Of a stretch of 64,000 nt of DNA, positions 53,640-62,095 are shown piece after piece. Position numbers and translations under genes: made by a program. Source of the stretch: Streptomyces sp. NBRC 109706 (lineage in GTDB: Bacteria; Actinomycetota; Actinomycetes; Streptomycetales; Streptomycetaceae); the NCBI RefSeq assembly GCF_000974485.1, contig NZ_BBOM01000005.1, positions 1,131,275 to 1,195,274 of the forward strand. Direction: 5' to 3'. Below the pieces are notes generated by a model, which saw only the letters and a program-made list of their open reading frames with translations, was not told the origin of the DNA and did not search any database. Numbering within the stretch: position 1 is the first letter of the stretch; each line of letters starts with the position of its first letter.

Positions 53640-54406
53640 GCCGGCATCACCGCCGGAATATCCCCCTCCGGGCCCTGCTCACGGCCCGCCCCCCGCGCGG
53701 CCGAGCCGGGCGCCGGCGCCTCCGGCACCTCGCCGCCCATGGCCTCGGCGGCCTTCCGCTGCTCGTGGAAGGCGAGGATCTGCAGTTCGATGGAGAGGTC
53801 GACCTTGCGCACATCGACGCCCTCGGGCACCGTCAGCACGGTGGGGGCGAAGTTGAGGATGGACGTGACCCCGGCGGCGACCAGCCGGTCGCACACCTGC
53901 TGGGCCGCGCCCCCCGGGGTGGTGATCACACCGATGGAAACCCCGTTGGCGTCGATGATCGCCTCAAGATCGTCCACATGACGCACCGGAATACCGGCCA
54001 CCTGGCGCCCGGCCAGCGCGGGGTCGGCGTCGATCAGCGCGGCGACCCGGAATCCCCGGGAGGCGAATCCGCCGTAGTTGGCGAGCGCGGCGCCGAGGTT
54101 ACCGATCCCGACGATCACCACGGGCCAGTCCTGGGTGAGACCGAGTTCACGCGAGATCTGGTAGACGAGGTACTCGACGTCATAGCCGACGCCCCTGGTG
54201 CCATAGCTGCCCAGATAGGAGAAGTCCTTGCGCAGCTTCGCCGAGTTGACTCCGGCGGCGCTCGCCAACTCCTCCGACGAGACCGTGGGCACCGAGCGTT
54301 CGGACAGCGCCGTCAACGCCCGCAGATACAGGGGGAGCCGGGCGACCGTCGCCTCGGGAATTCCTCGGCTTCGAGTCGCCGGTCGGTGATTTCGGCCAGT
54401 TGCCAC
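53636..54406 (-). CDS. rex: Redox-sensing transcriptional repressor Rex
   Basis: A 256-residue Rex. The N-terminal winged helix (about 1-85) includes SRGIPEATVARLPLYLRAL and VNSAKLRKDFSYLGSYGTRGVGY. The Rossmann NAD(H) domain has VIVGIGNLGAALANYGGF near residue 95, and a C-terminal domain-swapped helix precedes a variable tail ending IPAVMPA. Rex leaves DNA when the NADH/NAD ratio rises, derepressing respiratory genes. GTG 54406 has GCAGGAG upstream. It leads the rex-hemA-hemC-hemD operon, and its own operator lies about 85 nt upstream. Confidence 0.98.
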   Translation of the reverse strand: MATGRNHRPATRSRGIPEATVARLPLYLRALTALSERSVPTVSSEELASAAGVNSAKLRKDFSYLGSYGTRGVGYDVEYLVYQISRELGLTQDWPVVIVGIGNLGAALANYGGFASRGFRVAALIDADPALAGRQVAGIPVRHVDDLEAIIDANGVSIGVITTPGGAAQQVCDRLVAAGVTSILNFAPTVLTVPEGVDVRKVDLSIELQILAFHEQRKAAEAMGGEVPEAPAPGSAARGAGREQGPEGDIPAVMPA

Positions 54407-54491
54407 GGTGCTCCTGCCGGTCGGGCCATCCGGAAGGCGGCTACCTGTGGCACCTGCGCCACAACCGCTCAACCGTGCCCAGGCTATGCCT

Positions 54492-54509
54492 TTGTGAACG
54501 CGTGCACAA
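54492..54509 (-). promoter_or_regulatory. Rex operator (ROP) upstream of rex-hemACD
   Basis: TTGTGAACGCGTGCACAA is an 18-bp near-perfect palindrome differing by one base from the symmetric Rex consensus TTGTGAACGCGTTCACAA. It lies about 85 nt upstream of the rex GTG, indicating autoregulation and redox control of haem synthesis. Confidence 0.93.
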
Positions 54510-54636
54510 AGATTGTGTCCGGTTTGTCCCGGCAAAGTGACCGGTGCCACATGGACCAACACGGACACCGGGTCACACTCCTCGCCTATACGCCCCTGAA
54601 TGGAAAAATCAACCCCGGATGCTAATCCAAATCGGG

Positions 54637-54915
54637 TCAAGCTCCCAAAGCGCGCCGCAGCCGCTGCTCGTTCACGCGCCAGAAATCGTGCTGCTCCCCG
54701 TCCACCAGCACCACCGGGATCTGTTCCCAGTACCTGCGGTGCAACTCCGCGTCCTGGTCGATGTCCCGCTCCTCCCAACGGGCGCCCAGCTCCTCGCACA
54801 CCTCGCTGACCACCCGCCGGGCGTCATCGCAGAGATGACAGCCCGACCGACCGATCAACGTCACCACACGCTCGGCGACCGGACGCTTACGGGAGGCACG
54901 ACGCAGCAGACTCAT
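54637..54915 (-). CDS. Glutaredoxin-like protein (DUF836 type)
   Basis: A 92-residue thioredoxin-fold protein with active site [11 protein letters not shown] near residue 26 and a cis-Pro in [22 protein letters not shown] site with this wording is typical of the glutaredoxin-like DUF836 group. ATG 54915 is used; ATG 54924 is also possible. From memory M. tuberculosis has a similar gene (Rv0508) just before hemA. Its redox partner is unknown. Confidence 0.88.
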   Translation of the reverse strand: MSLLRRASRKRPVAERVVTLIGRSGCHLCDDARRVVSEVCEELGARWEERDIDQDAELHRRYWEQIPVVLVDGEQHDFWRVNEQRLRRALGA

Positions 54916-55034
54916 GCCGCCCATTCTGCCGCCGAACGGACGCCCCGGACGCCATCCCGACGCCACCCGAAAGCCATCGACGAGCCATGTGGGGCCCATC
55001 GGGCCGGCCGGACGGGGTGGCTATGCTCGACACC

Positions 55035-56087
55035 ATGGCCAGGTTCCGTTTCCCCGGCTTTCCCCGCTTCCCCGGCGTCCCCGGCGTCCCCGGCGTCCCC
55101 GGCCTCCCATGGATTCCGGGTCTCCCCGGCTCCGCCGGCCTTCCCGCGCTGACCTCATGGGCCGCCCGTCCGAGGAGCTGGCTCACCGCACGCCGCCGCA
55201 CGGCGACCGAACGCAGCGTGCTGGCAGGTGAGGCGGCGGCCGAGGCCGCGCGCCGGGCCGCGCACGCCCCCGCGCACGAGGCCGAGGACGCGCCCGCCTT
55301 CCCCACCCCCGGCGACCCCAGGGCCGCCGCCTTCTTCGACCTGGACAACACGGTCATGCAGGGCGCGGCGATCTTCCACCTCGGACGCGGCCTCTACAAG
55401 CGGAAGTTCTTCACCAAACGCGAACTGGTCCGCTTCGCCTGGCAGCAGGCGTACTTCCGGCTGGCCGGCTCCGAGCACTCGGGACACATGGCGGACGCCA
55501 AGGACAGCGCCCTCTCCATCGTCCAGGGCCATCGGGTCGCCGATCTCATGGCCATCGGCGAGGAGATCTACGACGAGTACATGGCCGGCCGCATCTGGCC
55601 GGGCACCAGGGCCCTCGCCCAGGCACACCTGGACGCCGGCCAACGCGTGTGGCTGGTGACGGCGGCGCCCGTCGAGACGGCGGCGATCATCGCCCGCCGG
55701 CTCGGCCTGACCGGCGCGCTCGGCACCGTCGCCGAATCCGTCGGCGGCGTCTACACCGGCCGTCTGGTGGGCGAACCGCTGCACGGCCCGGCCAAGGCCG
55801 TGGCGGTCCGGGCGCTCGCCGAGGCGGAGGGCCTGGACCTCGCCCGCTGCGCCGCCTACAGCGACTCCGCCAACGACATCCCGCTGCTGTCCCTGGTCGG
55901 CCACCCCTACGCGATCAACCCGGACAGCCAACTGCGAGCCCACGCCAGGGAGATGGGCTGGCGACTGCGGGACTACCGCAGGGGCCGCAAGGCCGTCCGC
56001 ATCGGGGTGCCGGCGGCGGCCGGCGCCGGCGCCGTGGTCGGCGGCGCCGCCGCGGCGGTCGCGGTCCACCGCCGCCGCCGTCGCTGA
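55035..56087 (+). CDS. HAD-IB family phosphatase with collagen-like N-terminus
   Basis: A 350-residue protein. Residues about 1-40 are a run of Gly-x-Pro/Phe-Pro-Gly units ([12 protein letters not shown]) and residues 45-85 are an Arg/Ala-rich linker. A HAD-IB hydrolase domain covers about 95-310: nucleophile in FFDLDNTVM, motif II VTAAPVE, motif [13 protein letters not shown]. The C-terminus is a hydrophobic Ala/Gly/Val segment with an Arg tail. SerB-like branch, so a phosphoserine or lipid-phosphate substrate is possible. ATG 55023 is an alternative start. It precedes bldN, as in S. coelicolor from memory. Confidence 0.88.
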   Translation: MARFRFPGFPRFPGVPGVPGVPGLPWIPGLPGSAGLPALTSWAARPRSWLTARRRTATERSVLAGEAAAEAARRAAHAPAHEAEDAPAFPTPGDPRAAAFFDLDNTVMQGAAIFHLGRGLYKRKFFTKRELVRFAWQQAYFRLAGSEHSGHMADAKDSALSIVQGHRVADLMAIGEEIYDEYMAGRIWPGTRALAQAHLDAGQRVWLVTAAPVETAAIIARRLGLTGALGTVAESVGGVYTGRLVGEPLHGPAKAVAVRALAEAEGLDLARCAAYSDSANDIPLLSLVGHPYAINPDSQLRAHAREMGWRLRDYRRGRKAVRIGVPAAAGAGAVVGGAAAAVAVHRRRRR

Positions 56088-56556
56088 AGCCTCCGCCGAA
56101 GCCACCGACCGGCGTCACCGACCGGCGTCGGTGCCGAAGTCGCCCGTTCCGCCCGGCGAAAACGCGTCGGGTGTGACTATCCCCTGGTCAGGTCGTTGGG
56201 TTGGCTGACCCACGCTCCCCGCTCCCGGCCGGTCCGCCGCTGACATGCGGCGCTCATCTCTCTTTTCGACGTACTCCCAGGCGAGACGGGTGCCCCCTGC
56301 TCCATCGATCAATATCGGTCATCGCGCTATCAAGAACATGATCCTTATTGTCAACTTCCCCCTGGCGTTACCGTGGCGCGGCGAACACAACGCGTAACTC
56401 TTCAAACCGAATCGGCGATTTCCGCAACTGGGCGTAGCGCTGTCTTCACGAAGCGTTATTCTCCTCAGACGCGTTCCGGTCCCCACCCGTCCCCAGCCAG
56501 GTGACGGCACCGGACCAAGTACCGCTCGTCTTGGAAGCTCTGCCTCTGGGAGTCCC
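56088..56556 (+). promoter_or_regulatory. Upstream region of bldN
   Basis: About 470 bp with no supportable gene. The stretch 56310-56460 is relatively AT-rich and probably contains the bldN promoter. A CGTAAC hexamer at 56393 resembles a sigma-BldN -35 element but lacks a good -10. I could not place a convincing BldD box. Confidence 0.4.
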
Positions 56557-57345
56557 GTGTACCCACACGTCGGGGTTGTCGCCTCGGGCCTGGCTACGCT
56601 GCGCACGACGGTCCTCGACCGGCTGCGCGACCTTGTCCCCGCCGCGTATTCCACCCCTGCCTTCGCCACACCCGTCCCCGCGGGGCCGTTCGCCTACGCC
56701 CTGGCCGAAGCCGCCGCCGGCGGCACCACCGTCGGCAGACGCGCCCGCTCGGGCTCGGCCGGCGCCTCGACGGCCCGGCGTCCCGCCGCCGACAGCGACA
56801 GCCGCCGCATGATGGATCTGGTCGAACGCGCCCAGAATGGCGAGTCCGAGGCGTTCGGCAGCCTCTACGACCACTACTCGGACACGGTCTACCGCTATAT
56901 CTACTACCGCGTCGGCGGTCGGGCCACCGCCGAGGACCTCACCAGCGAGACCTTCCTGCGCGCGCTGCGCCGCATCGGCACCTTCACCTGGCAGGGCCGC
57001 GACTTCGGCGCCTGGTTGGTCACCATCGCGCGCAACCTGGTCGCCGACCACTTCAAGTCGAGCCGATTCCGACTCGAAGTGACCACCGGCGAAATGCTGG
57101 ACGCCAACGAGGTGGAGCGCAGCCCCGAGGAGTCGGTGCTGGAGTCGCTGGCCAACTCCGCCCTGCTGGACGCGGTGCACAAGCTCAACCCCCAGCAGCA
57201 GGAGTGCGTCACGCTGCGCTTTCTGCAGGGGCTCTCCGTCGCCGAGACGGCCCGGGTCATGGGGAAGAACGAGGGCGCCATCAAGACACTGCAGTACCGC
57301 GCCGTGCGCACCCTCGCCCGGCTCCTCCCCGACGACGCACGCTGA
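56557..57345 (+). CDS. bldN: Developmental ECF sigma factor BldN
   Basis: A 262-residue ECF sigma factor with the long, about 85-residue, N-terminal extension characteristic of BldN (YPHVGVVASGLATLRTTVLDRLRDLVP), which in S. coelicolor is proteolytically removed. Region 2 has FGSLYDHYSDTVYRYIYYRVGG and FLRALRRIGTFTW. Region 4 has LNPQQQECVTLRFLQGLSVAETARVM. It directs chaplin, rodlin and bldM expression during aerial growth. GTG 56557 follows GGGAG. The next gene is its anti-sigma factor. Confidence 0.97.
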   Translation: MYPHVGVVASGLATLRTTVLDRLRDLVPAAYSTPAFATPVPAGPFAYALAEAAAGGTTVGRRARSGSAGASTARRPAADSDSRRMMDLVERAQNGESEAFGSLYDHYSDTVYRYIYYRVGGRATAEDLTSETFLRALRRIGTFTWQGRDFGAWLVTIARNLVADHFKSSRFRLEVTTGEMLDANEVERSPEESVLESLANSALLDAVHKLNPQQQECVTLRFLQGLSVAETARVMGKNEGAIKTLQYRAVRTLARLLPDDAR

Positions 57346-57492
57346 ACACCGCGGCACACAACCGCACTTCAAGGCATGGTGACCCCGGGCGCGCGGCGCC
57401 ACACCACCCCCGCGCCTCCGCCGCACACCCCCTCCTCCCGGAGATGACGGGGTGTAGGCATGAGCAGTCAATCAGTCACATAATCTTTCAGC

Positions 57493-57521
57493 CGTAACCC
57501 GACTGCCTGTCCGCTCGTTGT
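57493..57521 (+). promoter_or_regulatory. Sigma-BldN-type promoter upstream of rsbN
   Basis: CGTAAC at 57493-57498 and CGTTGT at 57516-57521, 17 nt apart, closely match the reported sigma-BldN consensus (CGTAAC, about 16 nt, CGTTGA). It lies about 125 nt upstream of the rsbN start, supporting a feedback loop in which BldN drives its own anti-sigma factor. Confidence 0.75.
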
Positions 57522-57647
57522 CGAGTTCGCGGACTCCCTACGGCCACATTCCGCCAGGGGTTTCACTCATCCGGATGCTCCTGGCAGAAGCCCGAAACTT
57601 CCATACCCGTTAGGGAGTCCTTCGTGTGACGAGAGGAGGTGCCGTCC

Positions 57648-58934
57648 GTGATCGGTTCCGTGTCGGCAAACCGCCGCGCCCTTGCCTTCGCCCAGCTTCT
57701 CGAAGAGGCTCGCCCACCCGAGGAGCACCGTTGCGGCGAAGAGCCCCGGCATGACGAAGTGCCCCCGGCGGCGGCCAGGCCCGAAGCCGGCTCCGCCCAA
57801 GGGGGCGAGCAGTCCGCCCTGTTGTCCGTGGTGGACCGGCTGACCGCCCTGCCCAGGCCCGAGCTGTCCGCCGAGACACGCGCGGCCCAGCGCGCCGCGC
57901 TGCTCACCGCGATGAACGACACCGGGGCCGAGGGCGGCGCCGAAGCCGCCCCGGGCCAGGCCCGGGTCCCCCAGCAACAGCGCAGGGAGCGCGCCGGCGG
58001 CTTCGCCGCCGGGCCGCTCGGCCGGCTGCGCCCCAGGTCCCGGCTGTCCAAGGGGCTCGCCGCCGGTGGGCTCGCCGCCGGAGTGGCCGCCGGCGCCTTC
58101 GGCGGCGTCGCCGCCGCCTCGGGGGACGCCCTGCCGGGCGACACCCTGTACGGCCTGAAACGCGGCATGGAGGATCTTCGCCTCGATTTCACCAGCGGCG
58201 ACGCCGACCGGGGCCAGGTCTATCTCGACCACGCCGCCACCCGCCTCCACGAGGCCCAACAGCTGCTCGCCCAGGAGCGACACGACGGCACGCCCGACCA
58301 CGAACGGCTTGGCGAGATCCGCCGCGCGCTCTCCAACATGCGCGACGACGCCGCCAAGGGCCACCTGCTGCTCACCCGCGCCTACGAGACCGACGGCGCC
58401 ATCGGCTCCATCCAGTCCCTCTCCAGCTTCTTCGAGGGCCAGAGCACCACCTGGAACGAGGTCCGCCGGCTGCTCCCGCCCCAGCTGGGCGATGTCAAGG
58501 CCGAGGTCACCGACGTGCTGGACGCCATGCAGGAGGACATCGCACCGCTCCGCTCGCTGCTTCCCCCCGAGCCGCAGAGCAGCGCCCTCGCGGACGAGCG
58601 CGGAAACGCCTCCATGGGCCCCCCGGCCACGGCCGAGGCCGAGCCCATGGCCTCGCCCAGCCGGGCCCTGTCCGGCGCGACCACCGAGGCCGCCCCCGAG
58701 GCCGAGGCGGGATCGGCCAGCCCCGAGGCCCCGGCGGAGAGCGGCGGCCTGCTCGGCGACACGGGGCTGCTCGACGCCATCGCCCCCGAGGAACAGCCCC
58801 GGTCGGGGAGCCCGTCCAGCACCCCGGAGTCCCAGCACCCGCAGGAGGCGAACGACATCACCATCCCGCCCCTGCTGGACGAGCTGCTGCCCGATCTCGG
58901 CCTGGAGGTCAAACCCGACGACACCGGAGACTGA
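57648..58934 (+). CDS. rsbN: Anti-sigma factor RsbN, membrane-anchored
   Basis: A 428-residue protein with a cytoplasmic N-terminal part (residues 1-140, starting VIGSVSANRRALAFAQLLEEA), one membrane helix at about 143-170 (LAAGGLAAGVAAGAFGGVAA) and an extracytoplasmic DUF5667-type helical domain (about 175-300, with GDTLYGLKRGMEDLRL). A long acidic Pro/Ser tail follows. RsbN holds BldN inactive. GTG 57648 is chosen over 57639 because GAGAGGAGG is at the correct distance. A sigma-BldN-like promoter lies upstream. Confidence 0.95.
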   Translation: MIGSVSANRRALAFAQLLEEARPPEEHRCGEEPRHDEVPPAAARPEAGSAQGGEQSALLSVVDRLTALPRPELSAETRAAQRAALLTAMNDTGAEGGAEAAPGQARVPQQQRRERAGGFAAGPLGRLRPRSRLSKGLAAGGLAAGVAAGAFGGVAAASGDALPGDTLYGLKRGMEDLRLDFTSGDADRGQVYLDHAATRLHEAQQLLAQERHDGTPDHERLGEIRRALSNMRDDAAKGHLLLTRAYETDGAIGSIQSLSSFFEGQSTTWNEVRRLLPPQLGDVKAEVTDVLDAMQEDIAPLRSLLPPEPQSSALADERGNASMGPPATAEAEPMASPSRALSGATTEAAPEAEAGSASPEAPAESGGLLGDTGLLDAIAPEEQPRSGSPSSTPESQHPQEANDITIPPLLDELLPDLGLEVKPDDTGD

Positions 58935-58994
58935 ACGGCCGCGCCGGCCACCGCGGGTGGGCGGTGGGAAGAGCGCTCACGGCGGGAAGAGCGC

Positions 58995-59969
58995 TCAGAA
59001 GAACACCGAACGACGAGCCACCAACAGCTTGTAGAGGGTGTGCTGAATGGTCTCCCTGACCTGATCGGTCAGTTGGAACATCAGCATCGGGTCCTCCGCC
59101 GCCTCCGGCGGCAGGTCCCCCGTCTCGATCGGCTCGCCGAACTGGATGGTCCACTTGGTCGGCAGGGGTATCGCGCCCAACGGCCCCAACCACGGGAACG
59201 TCGGCGTCACCGGAAAGTACGGCAGGCCCAACAGCCGAGCGATCGTCCGCGCGTTGCCCACCATCGGATAGATCTCCTCGGCGCCCACGATCGAACACGG
59301 CACGATCGGCGCCCGCGCGCGCAGCGCCGTGCTCACAAACCCGCCCCGGCCGAACCGCTGGAGCTTGTAGCGTTCGGCGAAGGGCTTGCCTATCCCCTTG
59401 AAGCCCTCGGGCATCACGCCGACCAACTCCCCACGCTCCAGCAGCTCCTGGGCGTCCTCCGCACAGGCCAGCGTGTGCCCGGCCTTGCGCGCCAGCTCGT
59501 TGACCACCGGCAGCTGGAAGACCAGATCGGCCGCCAGCAGTCGCAGCCGGCGCCCCGCCGGATGCCGGTCGCGCACCGCGACCTGGGTCATCAGCCCGTC
59601 CCATGGCAGCGTGCCCGAATGGTTGGCGACGATCAGCGCGCCGCCCTCGTCCGGCACGTTCTCGATCCCGCGCACCTCGACCCGGAAGTACCGTTCGAAC
59701 ACCGGGCGCAGCAGCGTCATCAGGACCTCGTCGGTGAGGTCCTCGTCATAGCCGAAGTCGTCCACCTCGTAGTCACCGGACAACCGCCGGCGCACAAAGG
59801 CCAGTCCCCGGGCCAACGCCGCGTCCCAGCCGGCCCCGCCGGCCGTCCCCCCGGCTGTTCCGCCGGCTTCCTCCGCCTGTTCCACGGGCTCGGGAACCGG
59901 CCCGACATCCGTCGCCCGCCGGGAGCGCCGCTCGCCCTCGTCGAACGGGATCACCTTGGCATCAGCCAC
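58995..59969 (-). CDS. Lysophospholipid/MGAT-like acyltransferase
   Basis: A 324-residue acyltransferase. The catalytic motif is VANHSGTLPWDGLMTQVA near residue 120, spaced as in the MGAT/TmcN-type group rather than the PlsC HxxxxD. FPEG is replaced by MPEGFKGIGKPFAERY near residue 195, then FGRGGFVSTALRARAPIVPC. The N-terminus (1-60) is charged and disordered. It acylates a lipid or glycolipid acceptor at the membrane. GTG 59969 overlaps the preceding epimerase stop by 8 nt, so the pair is coupled, like Rv0501-Rv0502 in M. tuberculosis from memory. Confidence 0.87.
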   Translation of the reverse strand: MADAKVIPFDEGERRSRRATDVGPVPEPVEQAEEAGGTAGGTAGGAGWDAALARGLAFVRRRLSGDYEVDDFGYDEDLTDEVLMTLLRPVFERYFRVEVRGIENVPDEGGALIVANHSGTLPWDGLMTQVAVRDRHPAGRRLRLLAADLVFQLPVVNELARKAGHTLACAEDAQELLERGELVGVMPEGFKGIGKPFAERYKLQRFGRGGFVSTALRARAPIVPCSIVGAEEIYPMVGNARTIARLLGLPYFPVTPTFPWLGPLGAIPLPTKWTIQFGEPIETGDLPPEAAEDPMLMFQLTDQVRETIQHTLYKLLVARRSVFF

Positions 59970-60993
59970 GGCGCAACGCCTCCTCGAACCGGTCGAACGC
60001 CTGTGAGACGGTCTCGGGCGGCAGCAGCCCCGGGCCATGGACGGCGCCGAAGTCCGCGATGGTCCGCGCCGTGCTGTGCGGCAACGGACCCCCCATCGCC
60101 GCCCGCAGCCGCGCGGTCCGCACCACCCTGCCGGCCAGCAGCGAACGGAACCGCTCCGCCGATACGCCGGCGATCCCCATGGCCCGCAGGGTCGAGCCGA
60201 ACCAGGGGGCGAACGGCGACATCAGGGGCACCGTGGGCCGCCCCAGCCGACGCGCCGCCTGGGAGAGCGTCACCACTCCCTCACCCGCCACATTGAACAC
60301 CGTGAACCCGCCCTCGCCCAGCCCCGGCTCCCCCGAGGCGAGGCCCACCACCTCAAGCGCGTCGTCCTCGTGGAGCAGTTGGAGGCGGGGATCGTAGCCC
60401 CATACCGTGGGCAGCACGGGCAGCCTGAAGTAGGCGGCCAGCGGAGCGGCCGAGCCGGGCCCCAACAGATGCGCGAACCGCAGCACCGTGACGGAGACAT
60501 CGGGTCGCCGCCGGGCGAAGCCCCGGACATACTCCTCGACCTCGGCGACATCCCTGGCGAAGCCCTCACCGCTCGGCGCCCTCGGCGGACTGTCCTCGCC
60601 GAACACCGCCGGCTCCCGCGCCGAACCGCCGTAGATCCGGGTGCTGGAACGGACGACGAGCCGCCGCACCGCCGGCACCCGCTGGCAGGCGCCGAGCAGC
60701 CGCATCGTGCCCAGCACGTTCGCCTCCCGCGCCGAAACGCGGCCCGCCGGCGCCCCCGACTCCTCACGGAGATCGAGATGCACCACCGTGTCCACGGCGC
60801 ATTCCGCCAGCACCGAGACGACCGTCGGCCCGTCGAGGTCGATCCGCACGAACTCCGTGTCCGGCACGGGGCTCACCGGTGCGCGGCTGTCCACCCCGAT
60901 CAGCCGCGCCACCCCCTTGTCCCTCCGCAGAAAGCGGAGCAGCCGGCCTCCCAGAGGCCCGGCGGCCCCGGTGACCAGCACATTCCTGCCCAT
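59962..60993 (-). CDS. NAD-dependent epimerase/dehydratase (GalE2-like)
   Basis: A 343-residue extended SDR with the Rossmann motif LVTGAAGPLGGRLL near residue 6, an acidic residue after beta-2 (GVDSRAP) favouring NAD and a VVHLDLREE stretch. The usual Tyr-x-x-x-Lys is not obvious: the expected region reads SSTRIYGGSAREP. The active site is therefore atypical, and it may bind but not turn over a nucleotide sugar. It is coupled to the acyltransferase and follows bS22, mirroring the Rv0500B-Rv0501 (galE2) order known in mycobacteria. Confidence 0.85.
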   Translation of the reverse strand: MGRNVLVTGAAGPLGGRLLRFLRRDKGVARLIGVDSRAPVSPVPDTEFVRIDLDGPTVVSVLAECAVDTVVHLDLREESGAPAGRVSAREANVLGTMRLLGACQRVPAVRRLVVRSSTRIYGGSAREPAVFGEDSPPRAPSGEGFARDVAEVEEYVRGFARRRPDVSVTVLRFAHLLGPGSAAPLAAYFRLPVLPTVWGYDPRLQLLHEDDALEVVGLASGEPGLGEGGFTVFNVAGEGVVTLSQAARRLGRPTVPLMSPFAPWFGSTLRAMGIAGVSAERFRSLLAGRVVRTARLRAAMGGPLPHSTARTIADFGAVHGPGLLPPETVSQAFDRFEEALRRG

Positions 60994-61015
60994 CGAACCC
61001 CCTCAAAACGCGCGT

Positions 61016-61046
61016 CGGCCCTCCCGCCACGGGGGCGGGAGGGCCG
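61016..61046 (-). terminator. Hairpin after bS22 gene
   Basis: CGGCCCTCCCGCC (61016-61028) and its exact complement (61034-61046) form a 13-bp stem around ACGGG, between bS22 and the epimerase on the minus strand. It should terminate or attenuate the highly expressed bS22 message. Confidence 0.8.
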
Positions 61047-61061
61047 GTCAGCAGCGTTCGC

Positions 61062-61160
61062 TCACTTCTTGTTGCGACGCTGCACGCGAGTGCGCTTCAG
61101 CAACTTGCGGTGCTTCTTCTTCGCCATCCGCTTACGCCGCTTTTTGATAACAGAGCCCAC
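61062..61160 (-). CDS. Ribosomal protein bS22 (AURKAIP1/COX24 domain)
   Basis: A 32-residue, almost entirely basic protein read from GTG 61160: it begins [19 protein letters not shown] and ends [10 protein letters not shown]. This matches the tiny actinobacterial AURKAIP1/COX24 protein seen as bS22 in mycobacterial 30S ribosomes. It is too small for most gene callers. It lies between an excisionase-like gene and the epimerase gene, as in M. tuberculosis (Rv0500A, Rv0500B, galE2), and is followed by a strong hairpin. Confidence 0.95.
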   Translation of the reverse strand: MGSVIKKRRKRMAKKKHRKLLKRTRVQRRNKK

Positions 61161-61287
61161 GACTACCCTCGCTCACTTCGATTACTCGGTGCGGGGCGTC
61201 CGAGCCCACACGACCTACATGGGCTCAGCCTACCGGTCACCGGGTCATGCGGGTTAATCGAGGGGCATCGAGAGGCTCCGTCCGTTG

Positions 61288-61497
61288 TCAGGCGCTTTCG
61301 ACGCCCACAAAGGACTCTCGGAGGTACTCATGAACGGCTTGCTCGGGAACTCGGAAGGACCTTCCCACTCGGATCGCAGGCAGATGACCGGCGTGCACCA
61401 AGCGGTACACAGTCATCTTGGAGACTCGCATCACCGCGGCGACCTCCGCCACGGTCAGGAACTTGGCCTCGCTCAGAAGCCTTTCACCAGCAGCCAT
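61288..61497 (-). CDS. Excisionase-like helix-turn-helix protein
   Basis: A 69-residue DNA-binding protein of the MerR/excisionase (HTH_17) type: KFLTVAEVAAVMRVSKMTVYRLVHAGHLPAIRVGRSFRV covers the helix-turn-helix and wing in two adjoining blocks. ATG 61497 is used. It is the expected neighbour of bS22 in actinobacteria, which argues for a chromosomal housekeeping regulator rather than a phage excisionase. No integrase or attachment site is nearby. Confidence 0.92.
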   Translation of the reverse strand: MAAGERLLSEAKFLTVAEVAAVMRVSKMTVYRLVHAGHLPAIRVGRSFRVPEQAVHEYLRESFVGVESA

Positions 61498-62095
61498 GTC
61501 ACACCTGACCTTCCGCACATGTCGGACACCGGCTTCCCCTCCGGTGACTCCCTCTCGCATGTGCGCTCCTCCCCAGATTAGGGGCGGGTGATGCGAGTGG
61601 GGAAGAGGTGCCTCAACCGGCCTTATCCAACGAGCCGGCCCTTACCATGACAGAGAACCCCCTTTGTCACATAGTACGTACGCGGTGCGTAGCGACCGGC
61701 TCGGCTTCCGCCCTCCGCGCCGACGGGCGCCGCCGCCCCGGCCGTCACCCGGCTCCCGACCCATGACTCCGGGACCAAGAGCCTCCGCCGCCCCACCCCC
61801 GCCGGCTCGACGCTGACCTGCGTGGAAGGCATTTCCCACCCCCCGCGGGCGGCAACCGTCACGCCGTCAATTCCACGCCCGGGAACACCCCTTGAACGAG
61901 TGAAGGAGAAGGCATGACCAAGCGGTGACGGGCTCGTCGACGGGATCGTCTCGCCCCGGGACCGGTCGGAACCGACGCACCGGACGTAGAACCAATCAGG
62001 TCGTTTTGTCGATAGATCCCCCTGCGGTGGACGCAGCGAAACCTCGGCAGCCCCAACTACCCCGGGGGGACCGGATGCCGTAGCTCCTGATCCGC
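61498..62095. other. Intergenic region between HTH gene and acuC
   Basis: About 600 bp. A minus-strand frame from ATG 61832 to 61623 (69 codons) has good GC third positions for its first 45 codons but loses bias at the end, and no family is recognised. On the plus strand, GAAGGAGAAGGC precedes a four-codon ORF (Met-Thr-Lys-Arg-stop, from 61914), with no gene behind it. Around 61650-61680 the DNA is AT-richer and may be the HTH gene promoter. Confidence 0.4.

Noticed and set aside
61288..61497. Phage excisionase or integrative element
   Set aside because: The protein is excisionase-like, but no integrase, repeat or tRNA junction is present. Its place beside bS22 is conserved in actinobacterial chromosomes.
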